Positions 28,334-37,075 of a stretch of 64,000 bases of DNA are shown here, piece after piece. The DNA is from an uncultured Methanoregula sp. (GTDB lineage Archaea > Halobacteriota > Methanomicrobia > Methanomicrobiales > Methanospirillaceae), in assembly GCF_963667735.1 (NCBI RefSeq), contig NZ_OY763919.1, positions 434,001-498,000 on the forward strand, in the 5' to 3' direction. Position numbers and translations under genes: made by a program. Under the pieces are notes generated by a model, which had not been told where the DNA came from, did not search any database, and saw only the letters and a list, made by a program, of their open reading frames with translations. Numbering within the stretch: position 1 is the first letter of the stretch; each line of letters opens with the position of its first letter.

Positions 28334-28406
28334 AAACATCAGATCACCCCCCGTTTTCTCCAAAAGATGATGAACCGGCACACCCCATTGTGTTGGTAAT
28401 GGCACG

Positions 28407-29120
28407 GTGGTTATCTTTTCCCTGATACCGATCCCCTATCGTCGTGAAGCCCTGGTGCAGGAAAGAAACAGCCTGTATGCCTACCCGGTCGAACGCCTAG
28501 CCGGGATCATACGGGAGATCGGATTCTCCTGCACCCACTGCGCGAAATGCTGCACGCGGTCCTTCAACGGCCATGTATTCCTTCTCGATCGGGATGTTGC
28601 AACAGTACGGGAGATCGAACCGGATGCACTCGAACCCGCCCCGGATCCGGAATTCTGCGACCAGAACGGAACGTTCTATGTCTCGGGTTATGCCCTGAAA
28701 GTCAAAGATGATGACGCGGGTTCCTGCTGGTTTCTTGAAAATGGCAGGTGCAGGATTTATGATCGCCGCTTTGCCATCTGCCGGGTCTATCCCTACATGC
28801 TTCACCGGGAGCCGGATGAATACGGAACGGTTGACTGGCGACAGTTCTCGGGACTCGATCTCCACGGGGAATACCATGACAAGATCTCCGAGGAGGAATC
28901 CATTCTCCTGGCCCGGGAGACCAAGGAGTACGAGAACGCATTCTTCTCCCAGGAGATCCGGTTCCTGGAGGGTATCGAGGATTATTTTGGCCGGCACAAG
29001 CTCCGGCATGTCCAGAAAGTGTATGACGACCAGATGCGGGCCTTTAAGAAAGGAAAAAACCTTCGGGTCATGGTCTTCTGTGCCGATTCCTTTGAAGAGA
29101 ACTGGATTTGTCTGAAATAA
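28407..29120 (+). CDS. YkgJ-type cysteine cluster protein
   Basis: 237 residues with a GTG start. The N-terminal half has FSCTHCAKCCTRSF, later CWFLENGRCRIYDRRFAICRVYP. This is the YkgJ/UPF0153 pattern of about eight Cys thought to bind iron-sulfur or zinc. The C-terminal half is charged and helical (EEESILLARETKEYENAF). A second, shorter member of the family is at 40767. The function of the family is not established. The single unit sits after the stress protein with a 73-bp gap. Confidence 0.85.
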   Translation: MVIFSLIPIPYRREALVQERNSLYAYPVERLAGIIREIGFSCTHCAKCCTRSFNGHVFLLDRDVATVREIEPDALEPAPDPEFCDQNGTFYVSGYALKVKDDDAGSCWFLENGRCRIYDRRFAICRVYPYMLHREPDEYGTVDWRQFSGLDLHGEYHDKISEEESILLARETKEYENAFFSQEIRFLEGIEDYFGRHKLRHVQKVYDDQMRAFKKGKNLRVMVFCADSFEENWICLK

Positions 29121-29221
29121 GAAAAACGGGAAGAGTGTCCTCCGGATGACCATCGTTCCTCCAGAGGTGGGCCACAATTTCCGGCTCACGACCATCCGTC
29201 TCAGCCCAGCGGGGGATCGCT

Positions 29222-29500
29222 TTACGAGTCCGGTAATTCTTTTTTTTCCTTCAGCGTACCGTGATCCCACATTGTTGCACCTGCATAGGTGATCTTCCGG
29301 ATCCGGTGATAGGGGATGTACTTGGTATCCCTGCCGGTTGCAATCTGGAAATAATAGGATTCCAGTGCCTGGACATCCCTGCCATACGCACAGGAGCGAT
29401 CGCCAAGCGCCCCCCGGTCAACATAACAGATGATGATCTCCGAGAAAGTATAGCGGTCGTCATGCCAGTACTTCAGGAGGAGTTCGTGGCTGGTGAGCAT
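29222..29500 (-). CDS. DUF504 (UPF0248) family protein
   Basis: 92 residues. The pattern is LLKYWHDDRYTFSEIIICYVDRGA, then a beta hairpin, then the conserved YIPYHRIRKITYAG. This is DUF504, also called the MJ1316-type RNA cyclic-group-end recognition domain, which is common in archaea. It is probably an RNA-binding protein. It has no partner domain here, unlike its eukaryotic relatives. The gene converges on the YkgJ gene and is divergent from the DUF457 gene. Confidence 0.85.
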   Translation of the reverse strand: MLTSHELLLKYWHDDRYTFSEIIICYVDRGALGDRSCAYGRDVQALESYYFQIATGRDTKYIPYHRIRKITYAGATMWDHGTLKEKKELPDS

Positions 29501-29620
29501 CTCATCTACCCGGATTAAAACGTCAATGGATGGATACGGGTATCAAGGTTTCGTCCATGGCCACCGGGATTCGGATATCCCGTGACGGGATTATAAATCC
29601 ATACAGCTTAACGTTCCGGG

Positions 29621-30445
29621 ATGTTTGCAATTGCCCATGCTTTCTGCGGGCTCCTGGTGGGTCTGGCATTTCTGGGCATTACCAATGACCGAAAGGTTGT
29701 ACCACTCTGCATCCTGGGAGCGCTGCTTCCTGATCTCATCGATAAGCCGCTTGCCTTGCTCGTGCCCGCCCTGAGCTGCGGGAGGACGCTTGGCCATACC
29801 CTGCTATTCGTTCTCATATTATCGGTGATTGCCCTTATCGCGTTCAGGTACTGGCATAGCATCCTCGGGATTGCATTTGCTTGCAGCGTCTTCTCCCACC
29901 AGATCTGCGATTCCCTTTGGCAGCAGGCCGATATCTGGTTCTTTCCGCTTCGCGGGCCGTTTCCCCTCATGGCGGTACCGGATTATACCGGGTACTATCT
30001 CTGGCTGGAGATCACCTCGCCATCCGAATGGCTGTTTCTGGCAGCAAGCCTCGTTATTGCAGCGGGATTGCTTGGCAGAATTCCCCTGCGGTCGCTGGGA
30101 CTCCCGATCATGGCGTTTATCCTCGGGCTTATGGGGATATTCCTCATCACCGCGGGGATCTCCGGCCAGGGGATCTCGTTCTTTGCCCCGTCGTACACTG
30201 CAACACCGGATGTCCTGGCAGGTCTTCTGGCCCTCCTGGGAGTTACGGCACTTATCCTGCTGTATACAGGCAGGATCAGGAACGCCCGAACATTTTTTTC
30301 AAAATCGAGAATAACGAGGGTTTCTTTCTTTCGCAGAACGGCACACCCCGTACACCGTGAGCGGATCTGCATGCATCGCATTTGCCATGCCGCGAACAGG
30401 TTGTTTTCGGGCACGGACAGGGACCGGCCGGAGGGAGGGGAGTAA
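29621..30445 (+). CDS. DUF457 membrane metal-dependent hydrolase
   Basis: 274 residues. The family start FAIAHAFCGLLVG contains the first His, then GALLPDLIDKPL (acidic metal ligand) and GRTLGHTLLF, then HQICDSLWQQ. Together these form the DUF457/YdjM metal site inside four N-terminal helices. Three further helices follow. The last 50 residues are basic and unlike the family (RICMHRICHAANRLFSG) and may be a tail of low importance. Substrate unknown; related proteins are loosely linked to the SOS response in bacteria. Confidence 0.88.
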   Translation: MFAIAHAFCGLLVGLAFLGITNDRKVVPLCILGALLPDLIDKPLALLVPALSCGRTLGHTLLFVLILSVIALIAFRYWHSILGIAFACSVFSHQICDSLWQQADIWFFPLRGPFPLMAVPDYTGYYLWLEITSPSEWLFLAASLVIAAGLLGRIPLRSLGLPIMAFILGLMGIFLITAGISGQGISFFAPSYTATPDVLAGLLALLGVTALILLYTGRIRNARTFFSKSRITRVSFFRRTAHPVHRERICMHRICHAANRLFSGTDRDRPEGGE

Positions 30446-31052
30446 TGAATGAGAATTAAGTGGTCCAGTTATATCATGGAATCGGTGATTACCCCCAATA
30501 ACGATTGGTTTCCATACGTGTATACCACAGGTTCCTGTCCGCAGGCCATCTCAGGGCGCCTTCCGGGAAAACGCATGAAATGCCGTATTTAAAGTATCGG
30601 GACTATATAAACGATTTTTCCAGTGGAAGGAAAGGGGTATAAAAGTATTCTCAATTAGCCGGATTGGACGAATGAGTGGAGGATAGTGGCAGAATTCTAA
30701 AAACTCATCTGTCCTGCGAGAACGATTTCCTTAATTTACGGCTTTTTGCACAAAATGGAGGAATCTCCCTCGTGCAATCACTATTTAGGCATTTCCCGAT
30801 GCATGGCATTTACACGGAAGGTTAGCAAAAAAGAGAGCATTGCCACTCGATGATGAGCCCCGGTGAGCAGGAATGAACACCGGAAAATCGGTATAAACCC
30901 CATACAGGTTTATCAAATCGCCAGGAGGGGTTGTTTTACAATCCAGACATCGATACAAACATAGGATTTATCCGGAAGCCCTGTTGCAGAGAACAATAAA
31001 CAGGGAATAAAAAATGGTCTGGTTGGATGAGTGGAGAGTGAGAGTCCTGCGT
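30446..31052. other. Spacer with TATA-like boxes but no clear gene
   Basis: About 600 bp. TATA-like boxes are present near 30602-30610 (ACTATATAA) and 30634-30644 (GGGTATAAAAG), yet no good open frame follows. A segment near 30663 (GGATTGGACGAATGAGTGGAG) is loosely repeated near 31022 (GGTTGGATGAGTGGAG), each with CCTGCG downstream. A non-coding RNA is possible but not shown. Confidence 0.35.
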
Positions 31053-31334
31053 TCACTTTTTTGTTACAGGACGGCTGATCTTTTGTGATGGAGTGATGGG
31101 ACCCGGTTTGTTGGTATGGGGTCCCCGCTCTTCTTCATGGGGATGAGTGTGGGTTGTATGATCCCGGGGAAGGATAGGTTTGTTAATCGTCTTGTGGGGG
31201 GGATGAGGAAGCGGGTGGTCAAGCGGATGATGCTTTGCATCCTCCAGGTGACGGTCCCGGTCCATTCCCGGCCCCTTTTTGGGAAGCGGGTTTGTCTCCA
31301 GCTTCGCTTTTGGTATCGAGCGTCGGGGCGACAT
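31053..31334 (-). CDS. His/Pro-rich disordered protein (tentative)
   Basis: 93 residues from ATG 31334 (MSPRRSIPKAKLETNPL). It is very rich in Pro, Lys and His (11 His, e.g. DHTTHTHPHEEE), with almost no hydrophobic stretches, so it cannot fold as a normal domain. A T-rich box (TTTTTAAT) lies about 22 bp before the ATG, which could give a leaderless mRNA. It could bind metal or nucleic acid. The frame on the other strand is also open, so a chance open frame cannot be excluded. Confidence 0.35.
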   Translation of the reverse strand: MSPRRSIPKAKLETNPLPKKGPGMDRDRHLEDAKHHPLDHPLPHPPHKTINKPILPRDHTTHTHPHEEERGPHTNKPGPITPSQKISRPVTKK

Positions 31335-31510
31335 AATCACTAATACCCCCATAAGATTAAAAAGATGTGGCTCCTGCGGAAGGATATATCCCCGCGGGTT
31401 TCTTTGTCCGGGATTACAGAGATATTACCATAAGTCCGAAAACCAAAACCCCAACCATTATACCCGGGCAGATATCAGTTCACTTAAGAACAATATCAGG
31501 TGATTACTGA

Positions 31511-32239
31511 ATGAACTATCGGCTGTCACGAATCCTGGCACTCCTCTGCATAATCGGTTTTGTTCTTATCATGGCCCCGGTCTCCGCTGACACGGGATCT
31601 TCAGAAAATACTCTCACCCGTGGGGGCAGGTTCTCGATCACGATCACGGGTTTACCCAATACACCCTACTACTTCTGGCTCGCCCGCACCTATTCCATGA
31701 GCGGAAAGCCGGGTGACCAGCCCCCGGTGGTCCTCGCAAACCAGCTCAGGGTAGAACAGGATCCATCCGACGGGCCGTACCCTATCGGATCCTATGCTTA
31801 CTATAACGGTAACGGCCGCACGATTCTCGAAGACGTGGCTGCCTCAACACCAGAGAGATCGAACACCAGTTATTACGGCAAGGTCACGACCGGTGCCGAC
31901 GGTCGGGCAGTGGTCACCTTCCTCACATCATCGGCAACAGCAACCCGGTCCTTCTCGGTGAAGACCGAGAATCCGGCATCTCCCGGCAGTAGCAATACTC
32001 TCGTGGAAGAGACCATATACTCGCGGACAACCCCGGCAACCCCGCGATCCACACCCGCAATTACGGAGACTCCCCCTCCCCAGAAGACGCAGGAACCTCT
32101 GCCGGCAGTCACGCTCTCTCCCGCGATCATTCCCCCAAGTACAACGATTCCCGCTCCGACACGTTCCGATCCCATGACGGGGATCGCACTGATCGCAGTC
32201 GGTGCCGGAATCCTGGCTTTCGCTGCAGGAAAGAATTGA
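31511..32239 (+). CDS. Secreted surface protein with C-terminal anchor
   Basis: 242 residues. AGGTGA lies seven bases before the ATG. The signal peptide is residues 1-26 (cut after VSA). A beta-rich domain of about 130 residues follows (FSITITGLPNTPYYFWLART and AYYNGNGRTILEDV), then a Pro/Thr/Ser stalk (150-215) and one terminal helix (GIALIAVGAGILAFAAG) with KN. It resembles the DUF3821-type surface proteins of Methanomicrobiales, but I cannot confirm the family. Compare the protein at 45411, which has the same plan. Confidence 0.75.
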   Translation: MNYRLSRILALLCIIGFVLIMAPVSADTGSSENTLTRGGRFSITITGLPNTPYYFWLARTYSMSGKPGDQPPVVLANQLRVEQDPSDGPYPIGSYAYYNGNGRTILEDVAASTPERSNTSYYGKVTTGADGRAVVTFLTSSATATRSFSVKTENPASPGSSNTLVEETIYSRTTPATPRSTPAITETPPPQKTQEPLPAVTLSPAIIPPSTTIPAPTRSDPMTGIALIAVGAGILAFAAGKN

Positions 32240-32297
32240 CAGCAGCGTATCCGAAACAGGCAGCGCGAGCCGTCCGCCTCACATTGTTTAAAAAAAA

Positions 32298-32711
32298 TTA
32301 TGAGAAGATAGAGAAATCGTTCTTGATAGCGATAGCCTCGATGATCGGCTTGAGGGTTGCCTCGGAAACGCCGAACTTGTCCATGTACATCTGGAGGACC
32401 TGCTTCTCTTCGCCGGCAAGGACACCGTCGGCCATGGCAAGATCGCAGAGGATTGCAAGGGTTGCGATCTTCTGCTTCTCATCAAGCGTTGCTGCAACCA
32501 TGTCAATGACACCGGGGAACTTGTTGGCCTTGAGGACCGCCATTGCAGTGTCAATGGACTTGCGGTCACCACGGACAATCTTCCCAAGATCGTTAATCTC
32601 CGCCTCATCGATCACGCCATCTGCGGCAATGACCGTGATAGCGGACAGAACGAGTGCTGATTTCGGATTGAGCGTTGCTGGTTTTCCGGCTAATTTGTCA
32701 AAAAATCCCAT
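32298..32711 (-). CDS. TerB-family protein
   Basis: 137 residues from ATG 32711, supported by AAAGGTGAA seven bases upstream. It is an all-helical TerB fold with two related halves: ALVLSAITVIAADGVIDEAEI and TLAILCDLAMADGVLAGEEK. Each carries the A-D-G-x-x-x-x-E pattern of acidic residues thought to bind metal. In bacteria TerB is linked to tellurite and phage resistance. No other ter genes are adjacent, so a general stress or metal role is more likely. Confidence 0.88.
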   Translation of the reverse strand: MGFFDKLAGKPATLNPKSALVLSAITVIAADGVIDEAEINDLGKIVRGDRKSIDTAMAVLKANKFPGVIDMVAATLDEKQKIATLAILCDLAMADGVLAGEEKQVLQMYMDKFGVSEATLKPIIEAIAIKNDFSIFS

Positions 32712-32853
32712 GTAATTCACCTTTAAGGTCTCTAGTATTTTCACATTGGAAGGTAATTGTTGTTTCCAATGACTCTTATATACAGGAACAAATGCGAATC
32801 CCATTCGCTTATTACATCCGGGCACCGAATTCCTTGATCACAGCAGATATGCC

Positions 32854-33369
32854 ATGTCCCCTGAAAATCAGATCACGGATCCCGGTGTGGCTGGGGAAGA
32901 GACGGACTGGATCCAGCGGCTTTTTGCACGACCGTTTTTTCTGAGTTTTACCATAGGCATGCCATTCTGCGCATTCAAGCTCCTTTTCGGGATCCATGCC
33001 GTACAGACCGGGTTGCAGGAAAACAGAACCATCCTTTTATTCGGGTGCGCGGTCGTTGTCTGGGCGGTGGCAGATCTCCTGATGAATGCTGCGCGGTCTA
33101 CCCTGGACATTTTCCATGTTCCGGCACGGTTTGAGTACTGCACTATTGCCCAGCTGGGTAGGATCTTCGGGATGCCCCTCCTCTTCCTTGCGGTGGACAC
33201 GCTCCTTGCATTCTCCATCATCTGCATCATGCTCTGGTCAGGGTGGATCGCACGGCTCTCACCGGCTGAATCGGTCCTGTGGTACATTGCCACAACGCTC
33301 AACCTGATCAGTCTCTCAATCGTCTCGATCTATAATGAGATCCGACGCGCACGACCCATTCCAAAATAA
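32854..33369 (+). CDS. Four-helix membrane protein, unknown
   Basis: 171 residues. A short acidic N-terminal tail is followed by four predicted membrane helices (FFLSFTIGMPFCAFKLLFG, ILLFGCAVVVWAVADLLM, a helix near 105-125 and one near 140-160), ending with basic RRARPIPK. I do not recognise the family. It is divergent from the TerB gene with a 142-bp gap that must hold both promoters. Confidence 0.7.
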   Translation: MSPENQITDPGVAGEETDWIQRLFARPFFLSFTIGMPFCAFKLLFGIHAVQTGLQENRTILLFGCAVVVWAVADLLMNAARSTLDIFHVPARFEYCTIAQLGRIFGMPLLFLAVDTLLAFSIICIMLWSGWIARLSPAESVLWYIATTLNLISLSIVSIYNEIRRARPIPK

Positions 33370-33494
33370 CTTTCCCTGCGCGCGCGAGGACCTCCACTCC
33401 TGAACAGCAGGTATTCCGGAAACAGAGTATCCGAACGGTAGCTTCCGGAATATTCTGCCAGAAAAAGGCTCCGTTCCCAAATGAAAGGCATGAA

Positions 33495-33526
33495 TTGGAT
33501 TAATTCTGGAACCAGAATTAATCCAA
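33495..33526. promoter_or_regulatory. Perfect 32-bp palindrome
   Basis: TTGGATTAATTCTGG, two A, then CCAGAATTAATCCAA: two 15-bp arms without a mismatch. It lies in the 289-bp gap between the four-helix protein and the zinc-ribbon gene, 132 bp before the latter's ATG. It may be an operator for a dimeric regulator, or a hairpin in RNA. There is no T tract right behind it, so a plain terminator is less likely. Confidence 0.65.
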
Positions 33527-33658
33527 GCGGAGTAAAAGGAAAAGAGTGCCGGAACCCCACGAATACTCAGGGGGGTCTTTGTTCCAACACACTGCTTATT
33601 ATACTCTGGCATCATGTATTGTAACACAGTTATACAAACGACTGTATGAGAAATAACC

Positions 33659-33841
33659 ATGTTCGGATCGAATAATTTTGGTGGCAGCAGAGGTCCCAGA
33701 GACTTCGGCGGCCCGCGTGAAATGACAAAATGCACCTGTTCAGACTGCGGAAAGGAATGTGAAGTTCCCTTCAAGCCAACCGAAGGCCGCCCGGTATACT
33801 GCCGTGACTGCCTCCCGAAGCACCGGAAACCCCGGTTCTAA
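33659..33841 (+). CDS. Small CxxC zinc-ribbon protein
   Basis: 60 residues. A Gly/Arg-rich N-terminal tail (FGSNNFGGSRGPRDFGG) precedes a zinc ribbon CTCSDCGKECEVPF plus VYCRDCLPKHRK. This CxxC/CxxC pair type is common in archaeal small proteins and resembles the domain seen at the end of some RNA helicases. The RG-rich tail suggests RNA or ssDNA binding. It has its own promoter region with the 32-bp palindrome upstream. Confidence 0.8.
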   Translation: MFGSNNFGGSRGPRDFGGPREMTKCTCSDCGKECEVPFKPTEGRPVYCRDCLPKHRKPRF

Positions 33842-33974
33842 ATTTTTTAACTCTTTCTCACGATTTACGATTATTGTTTTTCCTGATAGGGTATCCGCCC
33901 GGTTCAGAATCAAGTATATTAAACTGACAACCGACTCTGCTCTCGCGCAGGATTTTTCTAAAAAATAAGAAAAA

Positions 33975-34460
33975 TTACTTTGACTCGTCACCCAGAGATT
34001 CGCGGCTCCGCATCTGGTAAAGGACCATCGGGTCCATCTCTTTGTAGGTATCCTCGCCGGTCCGCATGATGACATTTGCAACCCCGCTGTTGACGATCAT
34101 CTTCGAGCAGAGGAAGCAGGGCCAGATTAAGGTGGTCTCGCCGGTCTCCACATCAAAGCCCGACAGGTAGAGCGTGCAGCCCCGCGCATTCTTTCCGGCC
34201 TGGAGGAGCGCATTCATCTCGGCGTGGACGCTCCGACACCGTTCGTAGTTGGACCCGGAGGGGATATTGTGCTCTTTTCGCCAGCACCGGTTCAGTTCCG
34301 TGCAGTCCATCTGTTTGCGCGGCGCCCCGGTATATCCCGTGGAGACGATGGTATTGTATTCATCGACAATGATTGCGCCAAAGTTCCTGCGCAGGCACGT
34401 GCCCTGCCGGGCGCACCGGGCAGCAAGGTCGAGGAAGTAGCGGTGTCTGTTGGTTCTCAT
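33975..34460 (-). CDS. Deoxycytidylate (dCMP) deaminase family protein
   Basis: 161 residues. The zinc site is complete: HAEMNALLQAG (zinc His and catalytic Glu) and WPCFLCSKMI (two zinc Cys). The extended N-terminal part with RQGTCLRRNFGAIIVDEYN and TGYTGAPRKQMDC is typical of dCMP deaminases rather than cytidine or tRNA deaminases. The product dUMP is the precursor for thymidylate synthesis. No thymidylate synthase is adjacent in this window. Confidence 0.92.
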   Translation of the reverse strand: MRTNRHRYFLDLAARCARQGTCLRRNFGAIIVDEYNTIVSTGYTGAPRKQMDCTELNRCWRKEHNIPSGSNYERCRSVHAEMNALLQAGKNARGCTLYLSGFDVETGETTLIWPCFLCSKMIVNSGVANVIMRTGEDTYKEMDPMVLYQMRSRESLGDESK

Positions 34461-34576
34461 CCAAGATTCTTTGGAAAAGCCCGGTATTAAAGTGGCATGA
34501 TCTGCATGGCAGGAAATTCTTCATATAACCAGTTGCTGGTTCCACACCCGGCAGACTCCGAGCGGGAATTCCAGGA

Positions 34577-34855
34577 TTACATTCCAGAGAGGACGTATCC
34601 CATGAGAACGATCTGAAGGAAGAGGAAGAACGGAACGAGCCAGAATAGGGGTTTTCTGGTCTTATGATGGAAGAGATGCATTGCTGCATATGCACCAAAC
34701 GGTCCAAAAAGGGCAAGAGTGAGAAGCATCGCCTCGCTCGTCCGCCACGCATTGTACCTGGCCTGGTGCTTGTCCCTAGCATAGATCGCAAAGACAACGA
34801 GATTGACAGCCATATACAGGATAAAAAAAACGGTCATCTCTTCAAGGGAGAACAT
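34577..34855 (-). CDS. DUF1294 membrane protein
   Basis: 92 residues from ATG 34855; ATGs at 34897 and 34837 are also possible. Three membrane helices carry the family signature YARDKHQARYNAWRTSE followed by LFGPFGAYAAMHLFHHKT and a final helix. Function unknown. The gene lies 116 bp upstream of the deaminase on the same strand. Confidence 0.85.
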   Translation of the reverse strand: MFSLEEMTVFFILYMAVNLVVFAIYARDKHQARYNAWRTSEAMLLTLALFGPFGAYAAMHLFHHKTRKPLFWLVPFFLFLQIVLMGYVLSGM

Positions 34856-34998
34856 TTCACCCAGATATTCTACGTCTCCAGAATTAGTCCTAACCATGAA
34901 ACGGGGGCCTCATATACACGAGTACATACAAAAAAGACAGGAAAATGATATACGAATGCCCCGTTCTATAGAAATAACAGACAGAACAGGGTGGGATA

Positions 34999-35949
34999 AT
35001 GGATAACGGAGATCAAAAACCGGATCGGGCGAGTTCAACCGCAAAAAGAGATCTCATCATCATTATCGCTGCCGGAATTTTCGTATTTATCATCTCTGCG
35101 TACTTTGATATCAGCACTCACATTATCCAGTTCCTGAATAGTTACAACTACCTGCAGCTGGACGAGATCTTCACGGTCGCACTCATCTTTGTTATCGGAT
35201 TTGCGATCTTTTCCCTGCGCCGCTGGAGGGAACTCGAACAGGAGAACAAAGAGCGCAGGAAAGCGGAAGAGGCCGTTACCCAGGCAAACAAAAAACTCAA
35301 CCTCCTCAACAGTATCACCCGCCACGATATCGTGAACCAGCTCACGGCACTCAGGGGATTTCTCCAGCTCTCCCTCATGAACCCGGATGGCGGGCAGAAC
35401 AGGCAGTATATCGAGAAGGAACTCGATGTCACCGAACGAATCAGCCGCCAGATCCTCTTCACCCGGGATTACCAGGACATTGGGGTAAAGGCCCCGGTAT
35501 GGCAGAATATTGCTGAGGTAATCGAAAAAGCACAGCCAGATAGCGGGATCCCGGCCATTATCGTGGGGAGCGAACTGGAAAACATTGAGGTTTTTGCTGA
35601 CGGCCTGCTTGAAAAAGTTTTTTTCAACCTTGTGGACAATGCAGTGCGGCACGGAGGTGCGAAACTCACAACCATACGATTCTCTGCACAGGAGACCCCG
35701 GACGCCCTTCTCCTCACCAGTGAGGACGATGGTGTCGGGATCTCTACGGAGGATAAGGCTCACCTCTTTACGCAGGGGTACGGAAAAAATACCGGGTACG
35801 GCCTCTTCCTGATCCGGGAGATCCTCTCAATTACCGGCATCACTATCCAGGAGAATGGCCTCCCCGGTAAAGGAGCCCGTTTTGAGATACGGATCCCTAA
35901 CGGGAATTTCCGCAGGGGAATTTCGGCAACTCCTGCGAAGGGCATATGA
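34999..35949 (+). CDS. Membrane sensor histidine kinase
   Basis: 316 residues. Two membrane helices near the N-terminus (LIIIIAAGIFVFIISAYF and IFTVALIFVIGFAIFSL) enclose a very short outer loop. A coiled coil and the H-box SITRHDIVNQ follow, then an ATPase domain with NLVDNAVRHGG, DDGVGIS and GYGKNTGYGLFL. The catalytic half is closely similar to that of the 1199-residue kinase at 5899-9498, including the ending ITIQENGLPGKGARFEI. With no PAS domain, it probably senses the membrane state or an intramembrane signal. No receiver gene is adjacent. Confidence 0.92.
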   Translation: MDNGDQKPDRASSTAKRDLIIIIAAGIFVFIISAYFDISTHIIQFLNSYNYLQLDEIFTVALIFVIGFAIFSLRRWRELEQENKERRKAEEAVTQANKKLNLLNSITRHDIVNQLTALRGFLQLSLMNPDGGQNRQYIEKELDVTERISRQILFTRDYQDIGVKAPVWQNIAEVIEKAQPDSGIPAIIVGSELENIEVFADGLLEKVFFNLVDNAVRHGGAKLTTIRFSAQETPDALLLTSEDDGVGISTEDKAHLFTQGYGKNTGYGLFLIREILSITGITIQENGLPGKGARFEIRIPNGNFRRGISATPAKGI

Positions 35950-35968
35950 GATTTTAAAACCGGGAAGA

Positions 35969-36502
35969 TTATGGATTTGCCCTGTCCTGAAGAGTGAAAC
36001 GCCACCGGCAGAACATATCCGATGGATGCGGGTCTGGCGGCGCAAACAGGCACTCCACCTGTATCCGGGGATCGATCTCACGGGCAAACGATGTAAACTC
36101 TGCCCGGTGCATCTCACGGCAGACATACTCTCCCTGGCCCCGGCGCAGCCGGGCTTCCTGGGTGGGACAGGACGGCACCGAAATGATGACTTCATCCTCG
36201 GACTCTTCAATTGTGTAGCCTACAATCATCGCCCACGGGAAATGACGGAGCGCCCGGACAAACCCGGTGAGCCCCCGATCAGTAATGGAAAACCTGCGTA
36301 CGATATCCTTTGCCGCCATACCGGCAACTCTTCCCCAGACCTGCTCGTTGATCCGTTCTGCCACCGGCTGGCCGTACTCCTCCGTGATGTTAATGAACCA
36401 GAACGCATCCACAACCCGATAATGCCAGAGAAGGAATTCCATATACGTGTGTTTTTCCTCATTGGTCATGGCATCAAAGATCTTAAGATTCATCTCGCTC
36501 AA
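35969..36502 (-). CDS. DUF6125-like protein (ATC hydrolase-like)
   Basis: 177 residues. The second half has [19 protein letters not shown] and [17 protein letters not shown], a Cys-rich pattern I associate with the DUF6125 / L-2-amino-thiazoline-4-carboxylate hydrolase-like group. The N-terminal half is helical with many aromatic residues ([15 protein letters not shown]). It is soluble and has no signal peptide. The family assignment is from memory of the pattern and the function is unproven. It converges on the histidine kinase with a 19-bp gap. Confidence 0.6.
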   Translation of the reverse strand: MSEMNLKIFDAMTNEEKHTYMEFLLWHYRVVDAFWFINITEEYGQPVAERINEQVWGRVAGMAAKDIVRRFSITDRGLTGFVRALRHFPWAMIVGYTIEESEDEVIISVPSCPTQEARLRRGQGEYVCREMHRAEFTSFAREIDPRIQVECLFAPPDPHPSDMFCRWRFTLQDRANP

Positions 36503-36647
36503 GGGGTATCCTCCTGTTTGTTGTGTACTGGATTTTCTGCGGGCATGGGTGATGAGACTGCTGCTTTTTGCGAGAGTGATTTTTTCGGATCATGGCGGCG
36601 GGAAAAACACAACCTTTCCATACCATCCCTGCAAAACCGGATAACAG

Positions 36648-37010
36648 ATGGATGATCTCACTGTTGAAGAGATCCTCGCACTCCATGCCGGGATCATGGC
36701 ACGCGATGGGGGAGATGACCGGGTGCTCTCTGAGGCAAACCTCCACCAAGCGGTATTTCACGTAAACCTCCAGCCGGATCCCTTTGCCCGGGCAGCAACC
36801 ATCGTCTACCTTCTCTGCGCTTTCAAAGCATTTCGCGAAGGGAACAAGCGGACAGCACAGGCTGTTGCGGGAAGGATCCTTGCGGATGCGGGATATAAAA
36901 TCAAACCAGATGATTCCCGATGTATTGCCCTGATGCAGGGGGTCATCGACTTTATTGTCGAGACTGATGAGATTGAGGCATATTTCCATGAAGTGACCGG
37001 GGCGGGTTAG
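36648..37010 (+). CDS. Doc-like Fic-fold protein with altered catalytic motif
   Basis: 120 residues. The layout is that of death-on-curing (Doc) proteins: TVEEILALHAGIMARDGG, then LSEANLHQAVFHV, then the Fic motif region. The motif reads KAFREGNKRTAQA, so the catalytic His of HxFx(D/E)GN is replaced by Lys, while the GNKRT nucleotide loop is intact. No Phd-type antitoxin gene is beside it. It may be an inactive, regulatory or otherwise altered Fic protein rather than a working toxin. The start follows GGATAACAG, a weak ribosome site. Confidence 0.85.
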   Translation: MDDLTVEEILALHAGIMARDGGDDRVLSEANLHQAVFHVNLQPDPFARAATIVYLLCAFKAFREGNKRTAQAVAGRILADAGYKIKPDDSRCIALMQGVIDFIVETDEIEAYFHEVTGAG

Positions 37011-37075
37011 GATTTCTTATCTATCTCGTATTGGAGGTTCGGCAGGTTCATACGGGATTGTCAAAAACATATATC

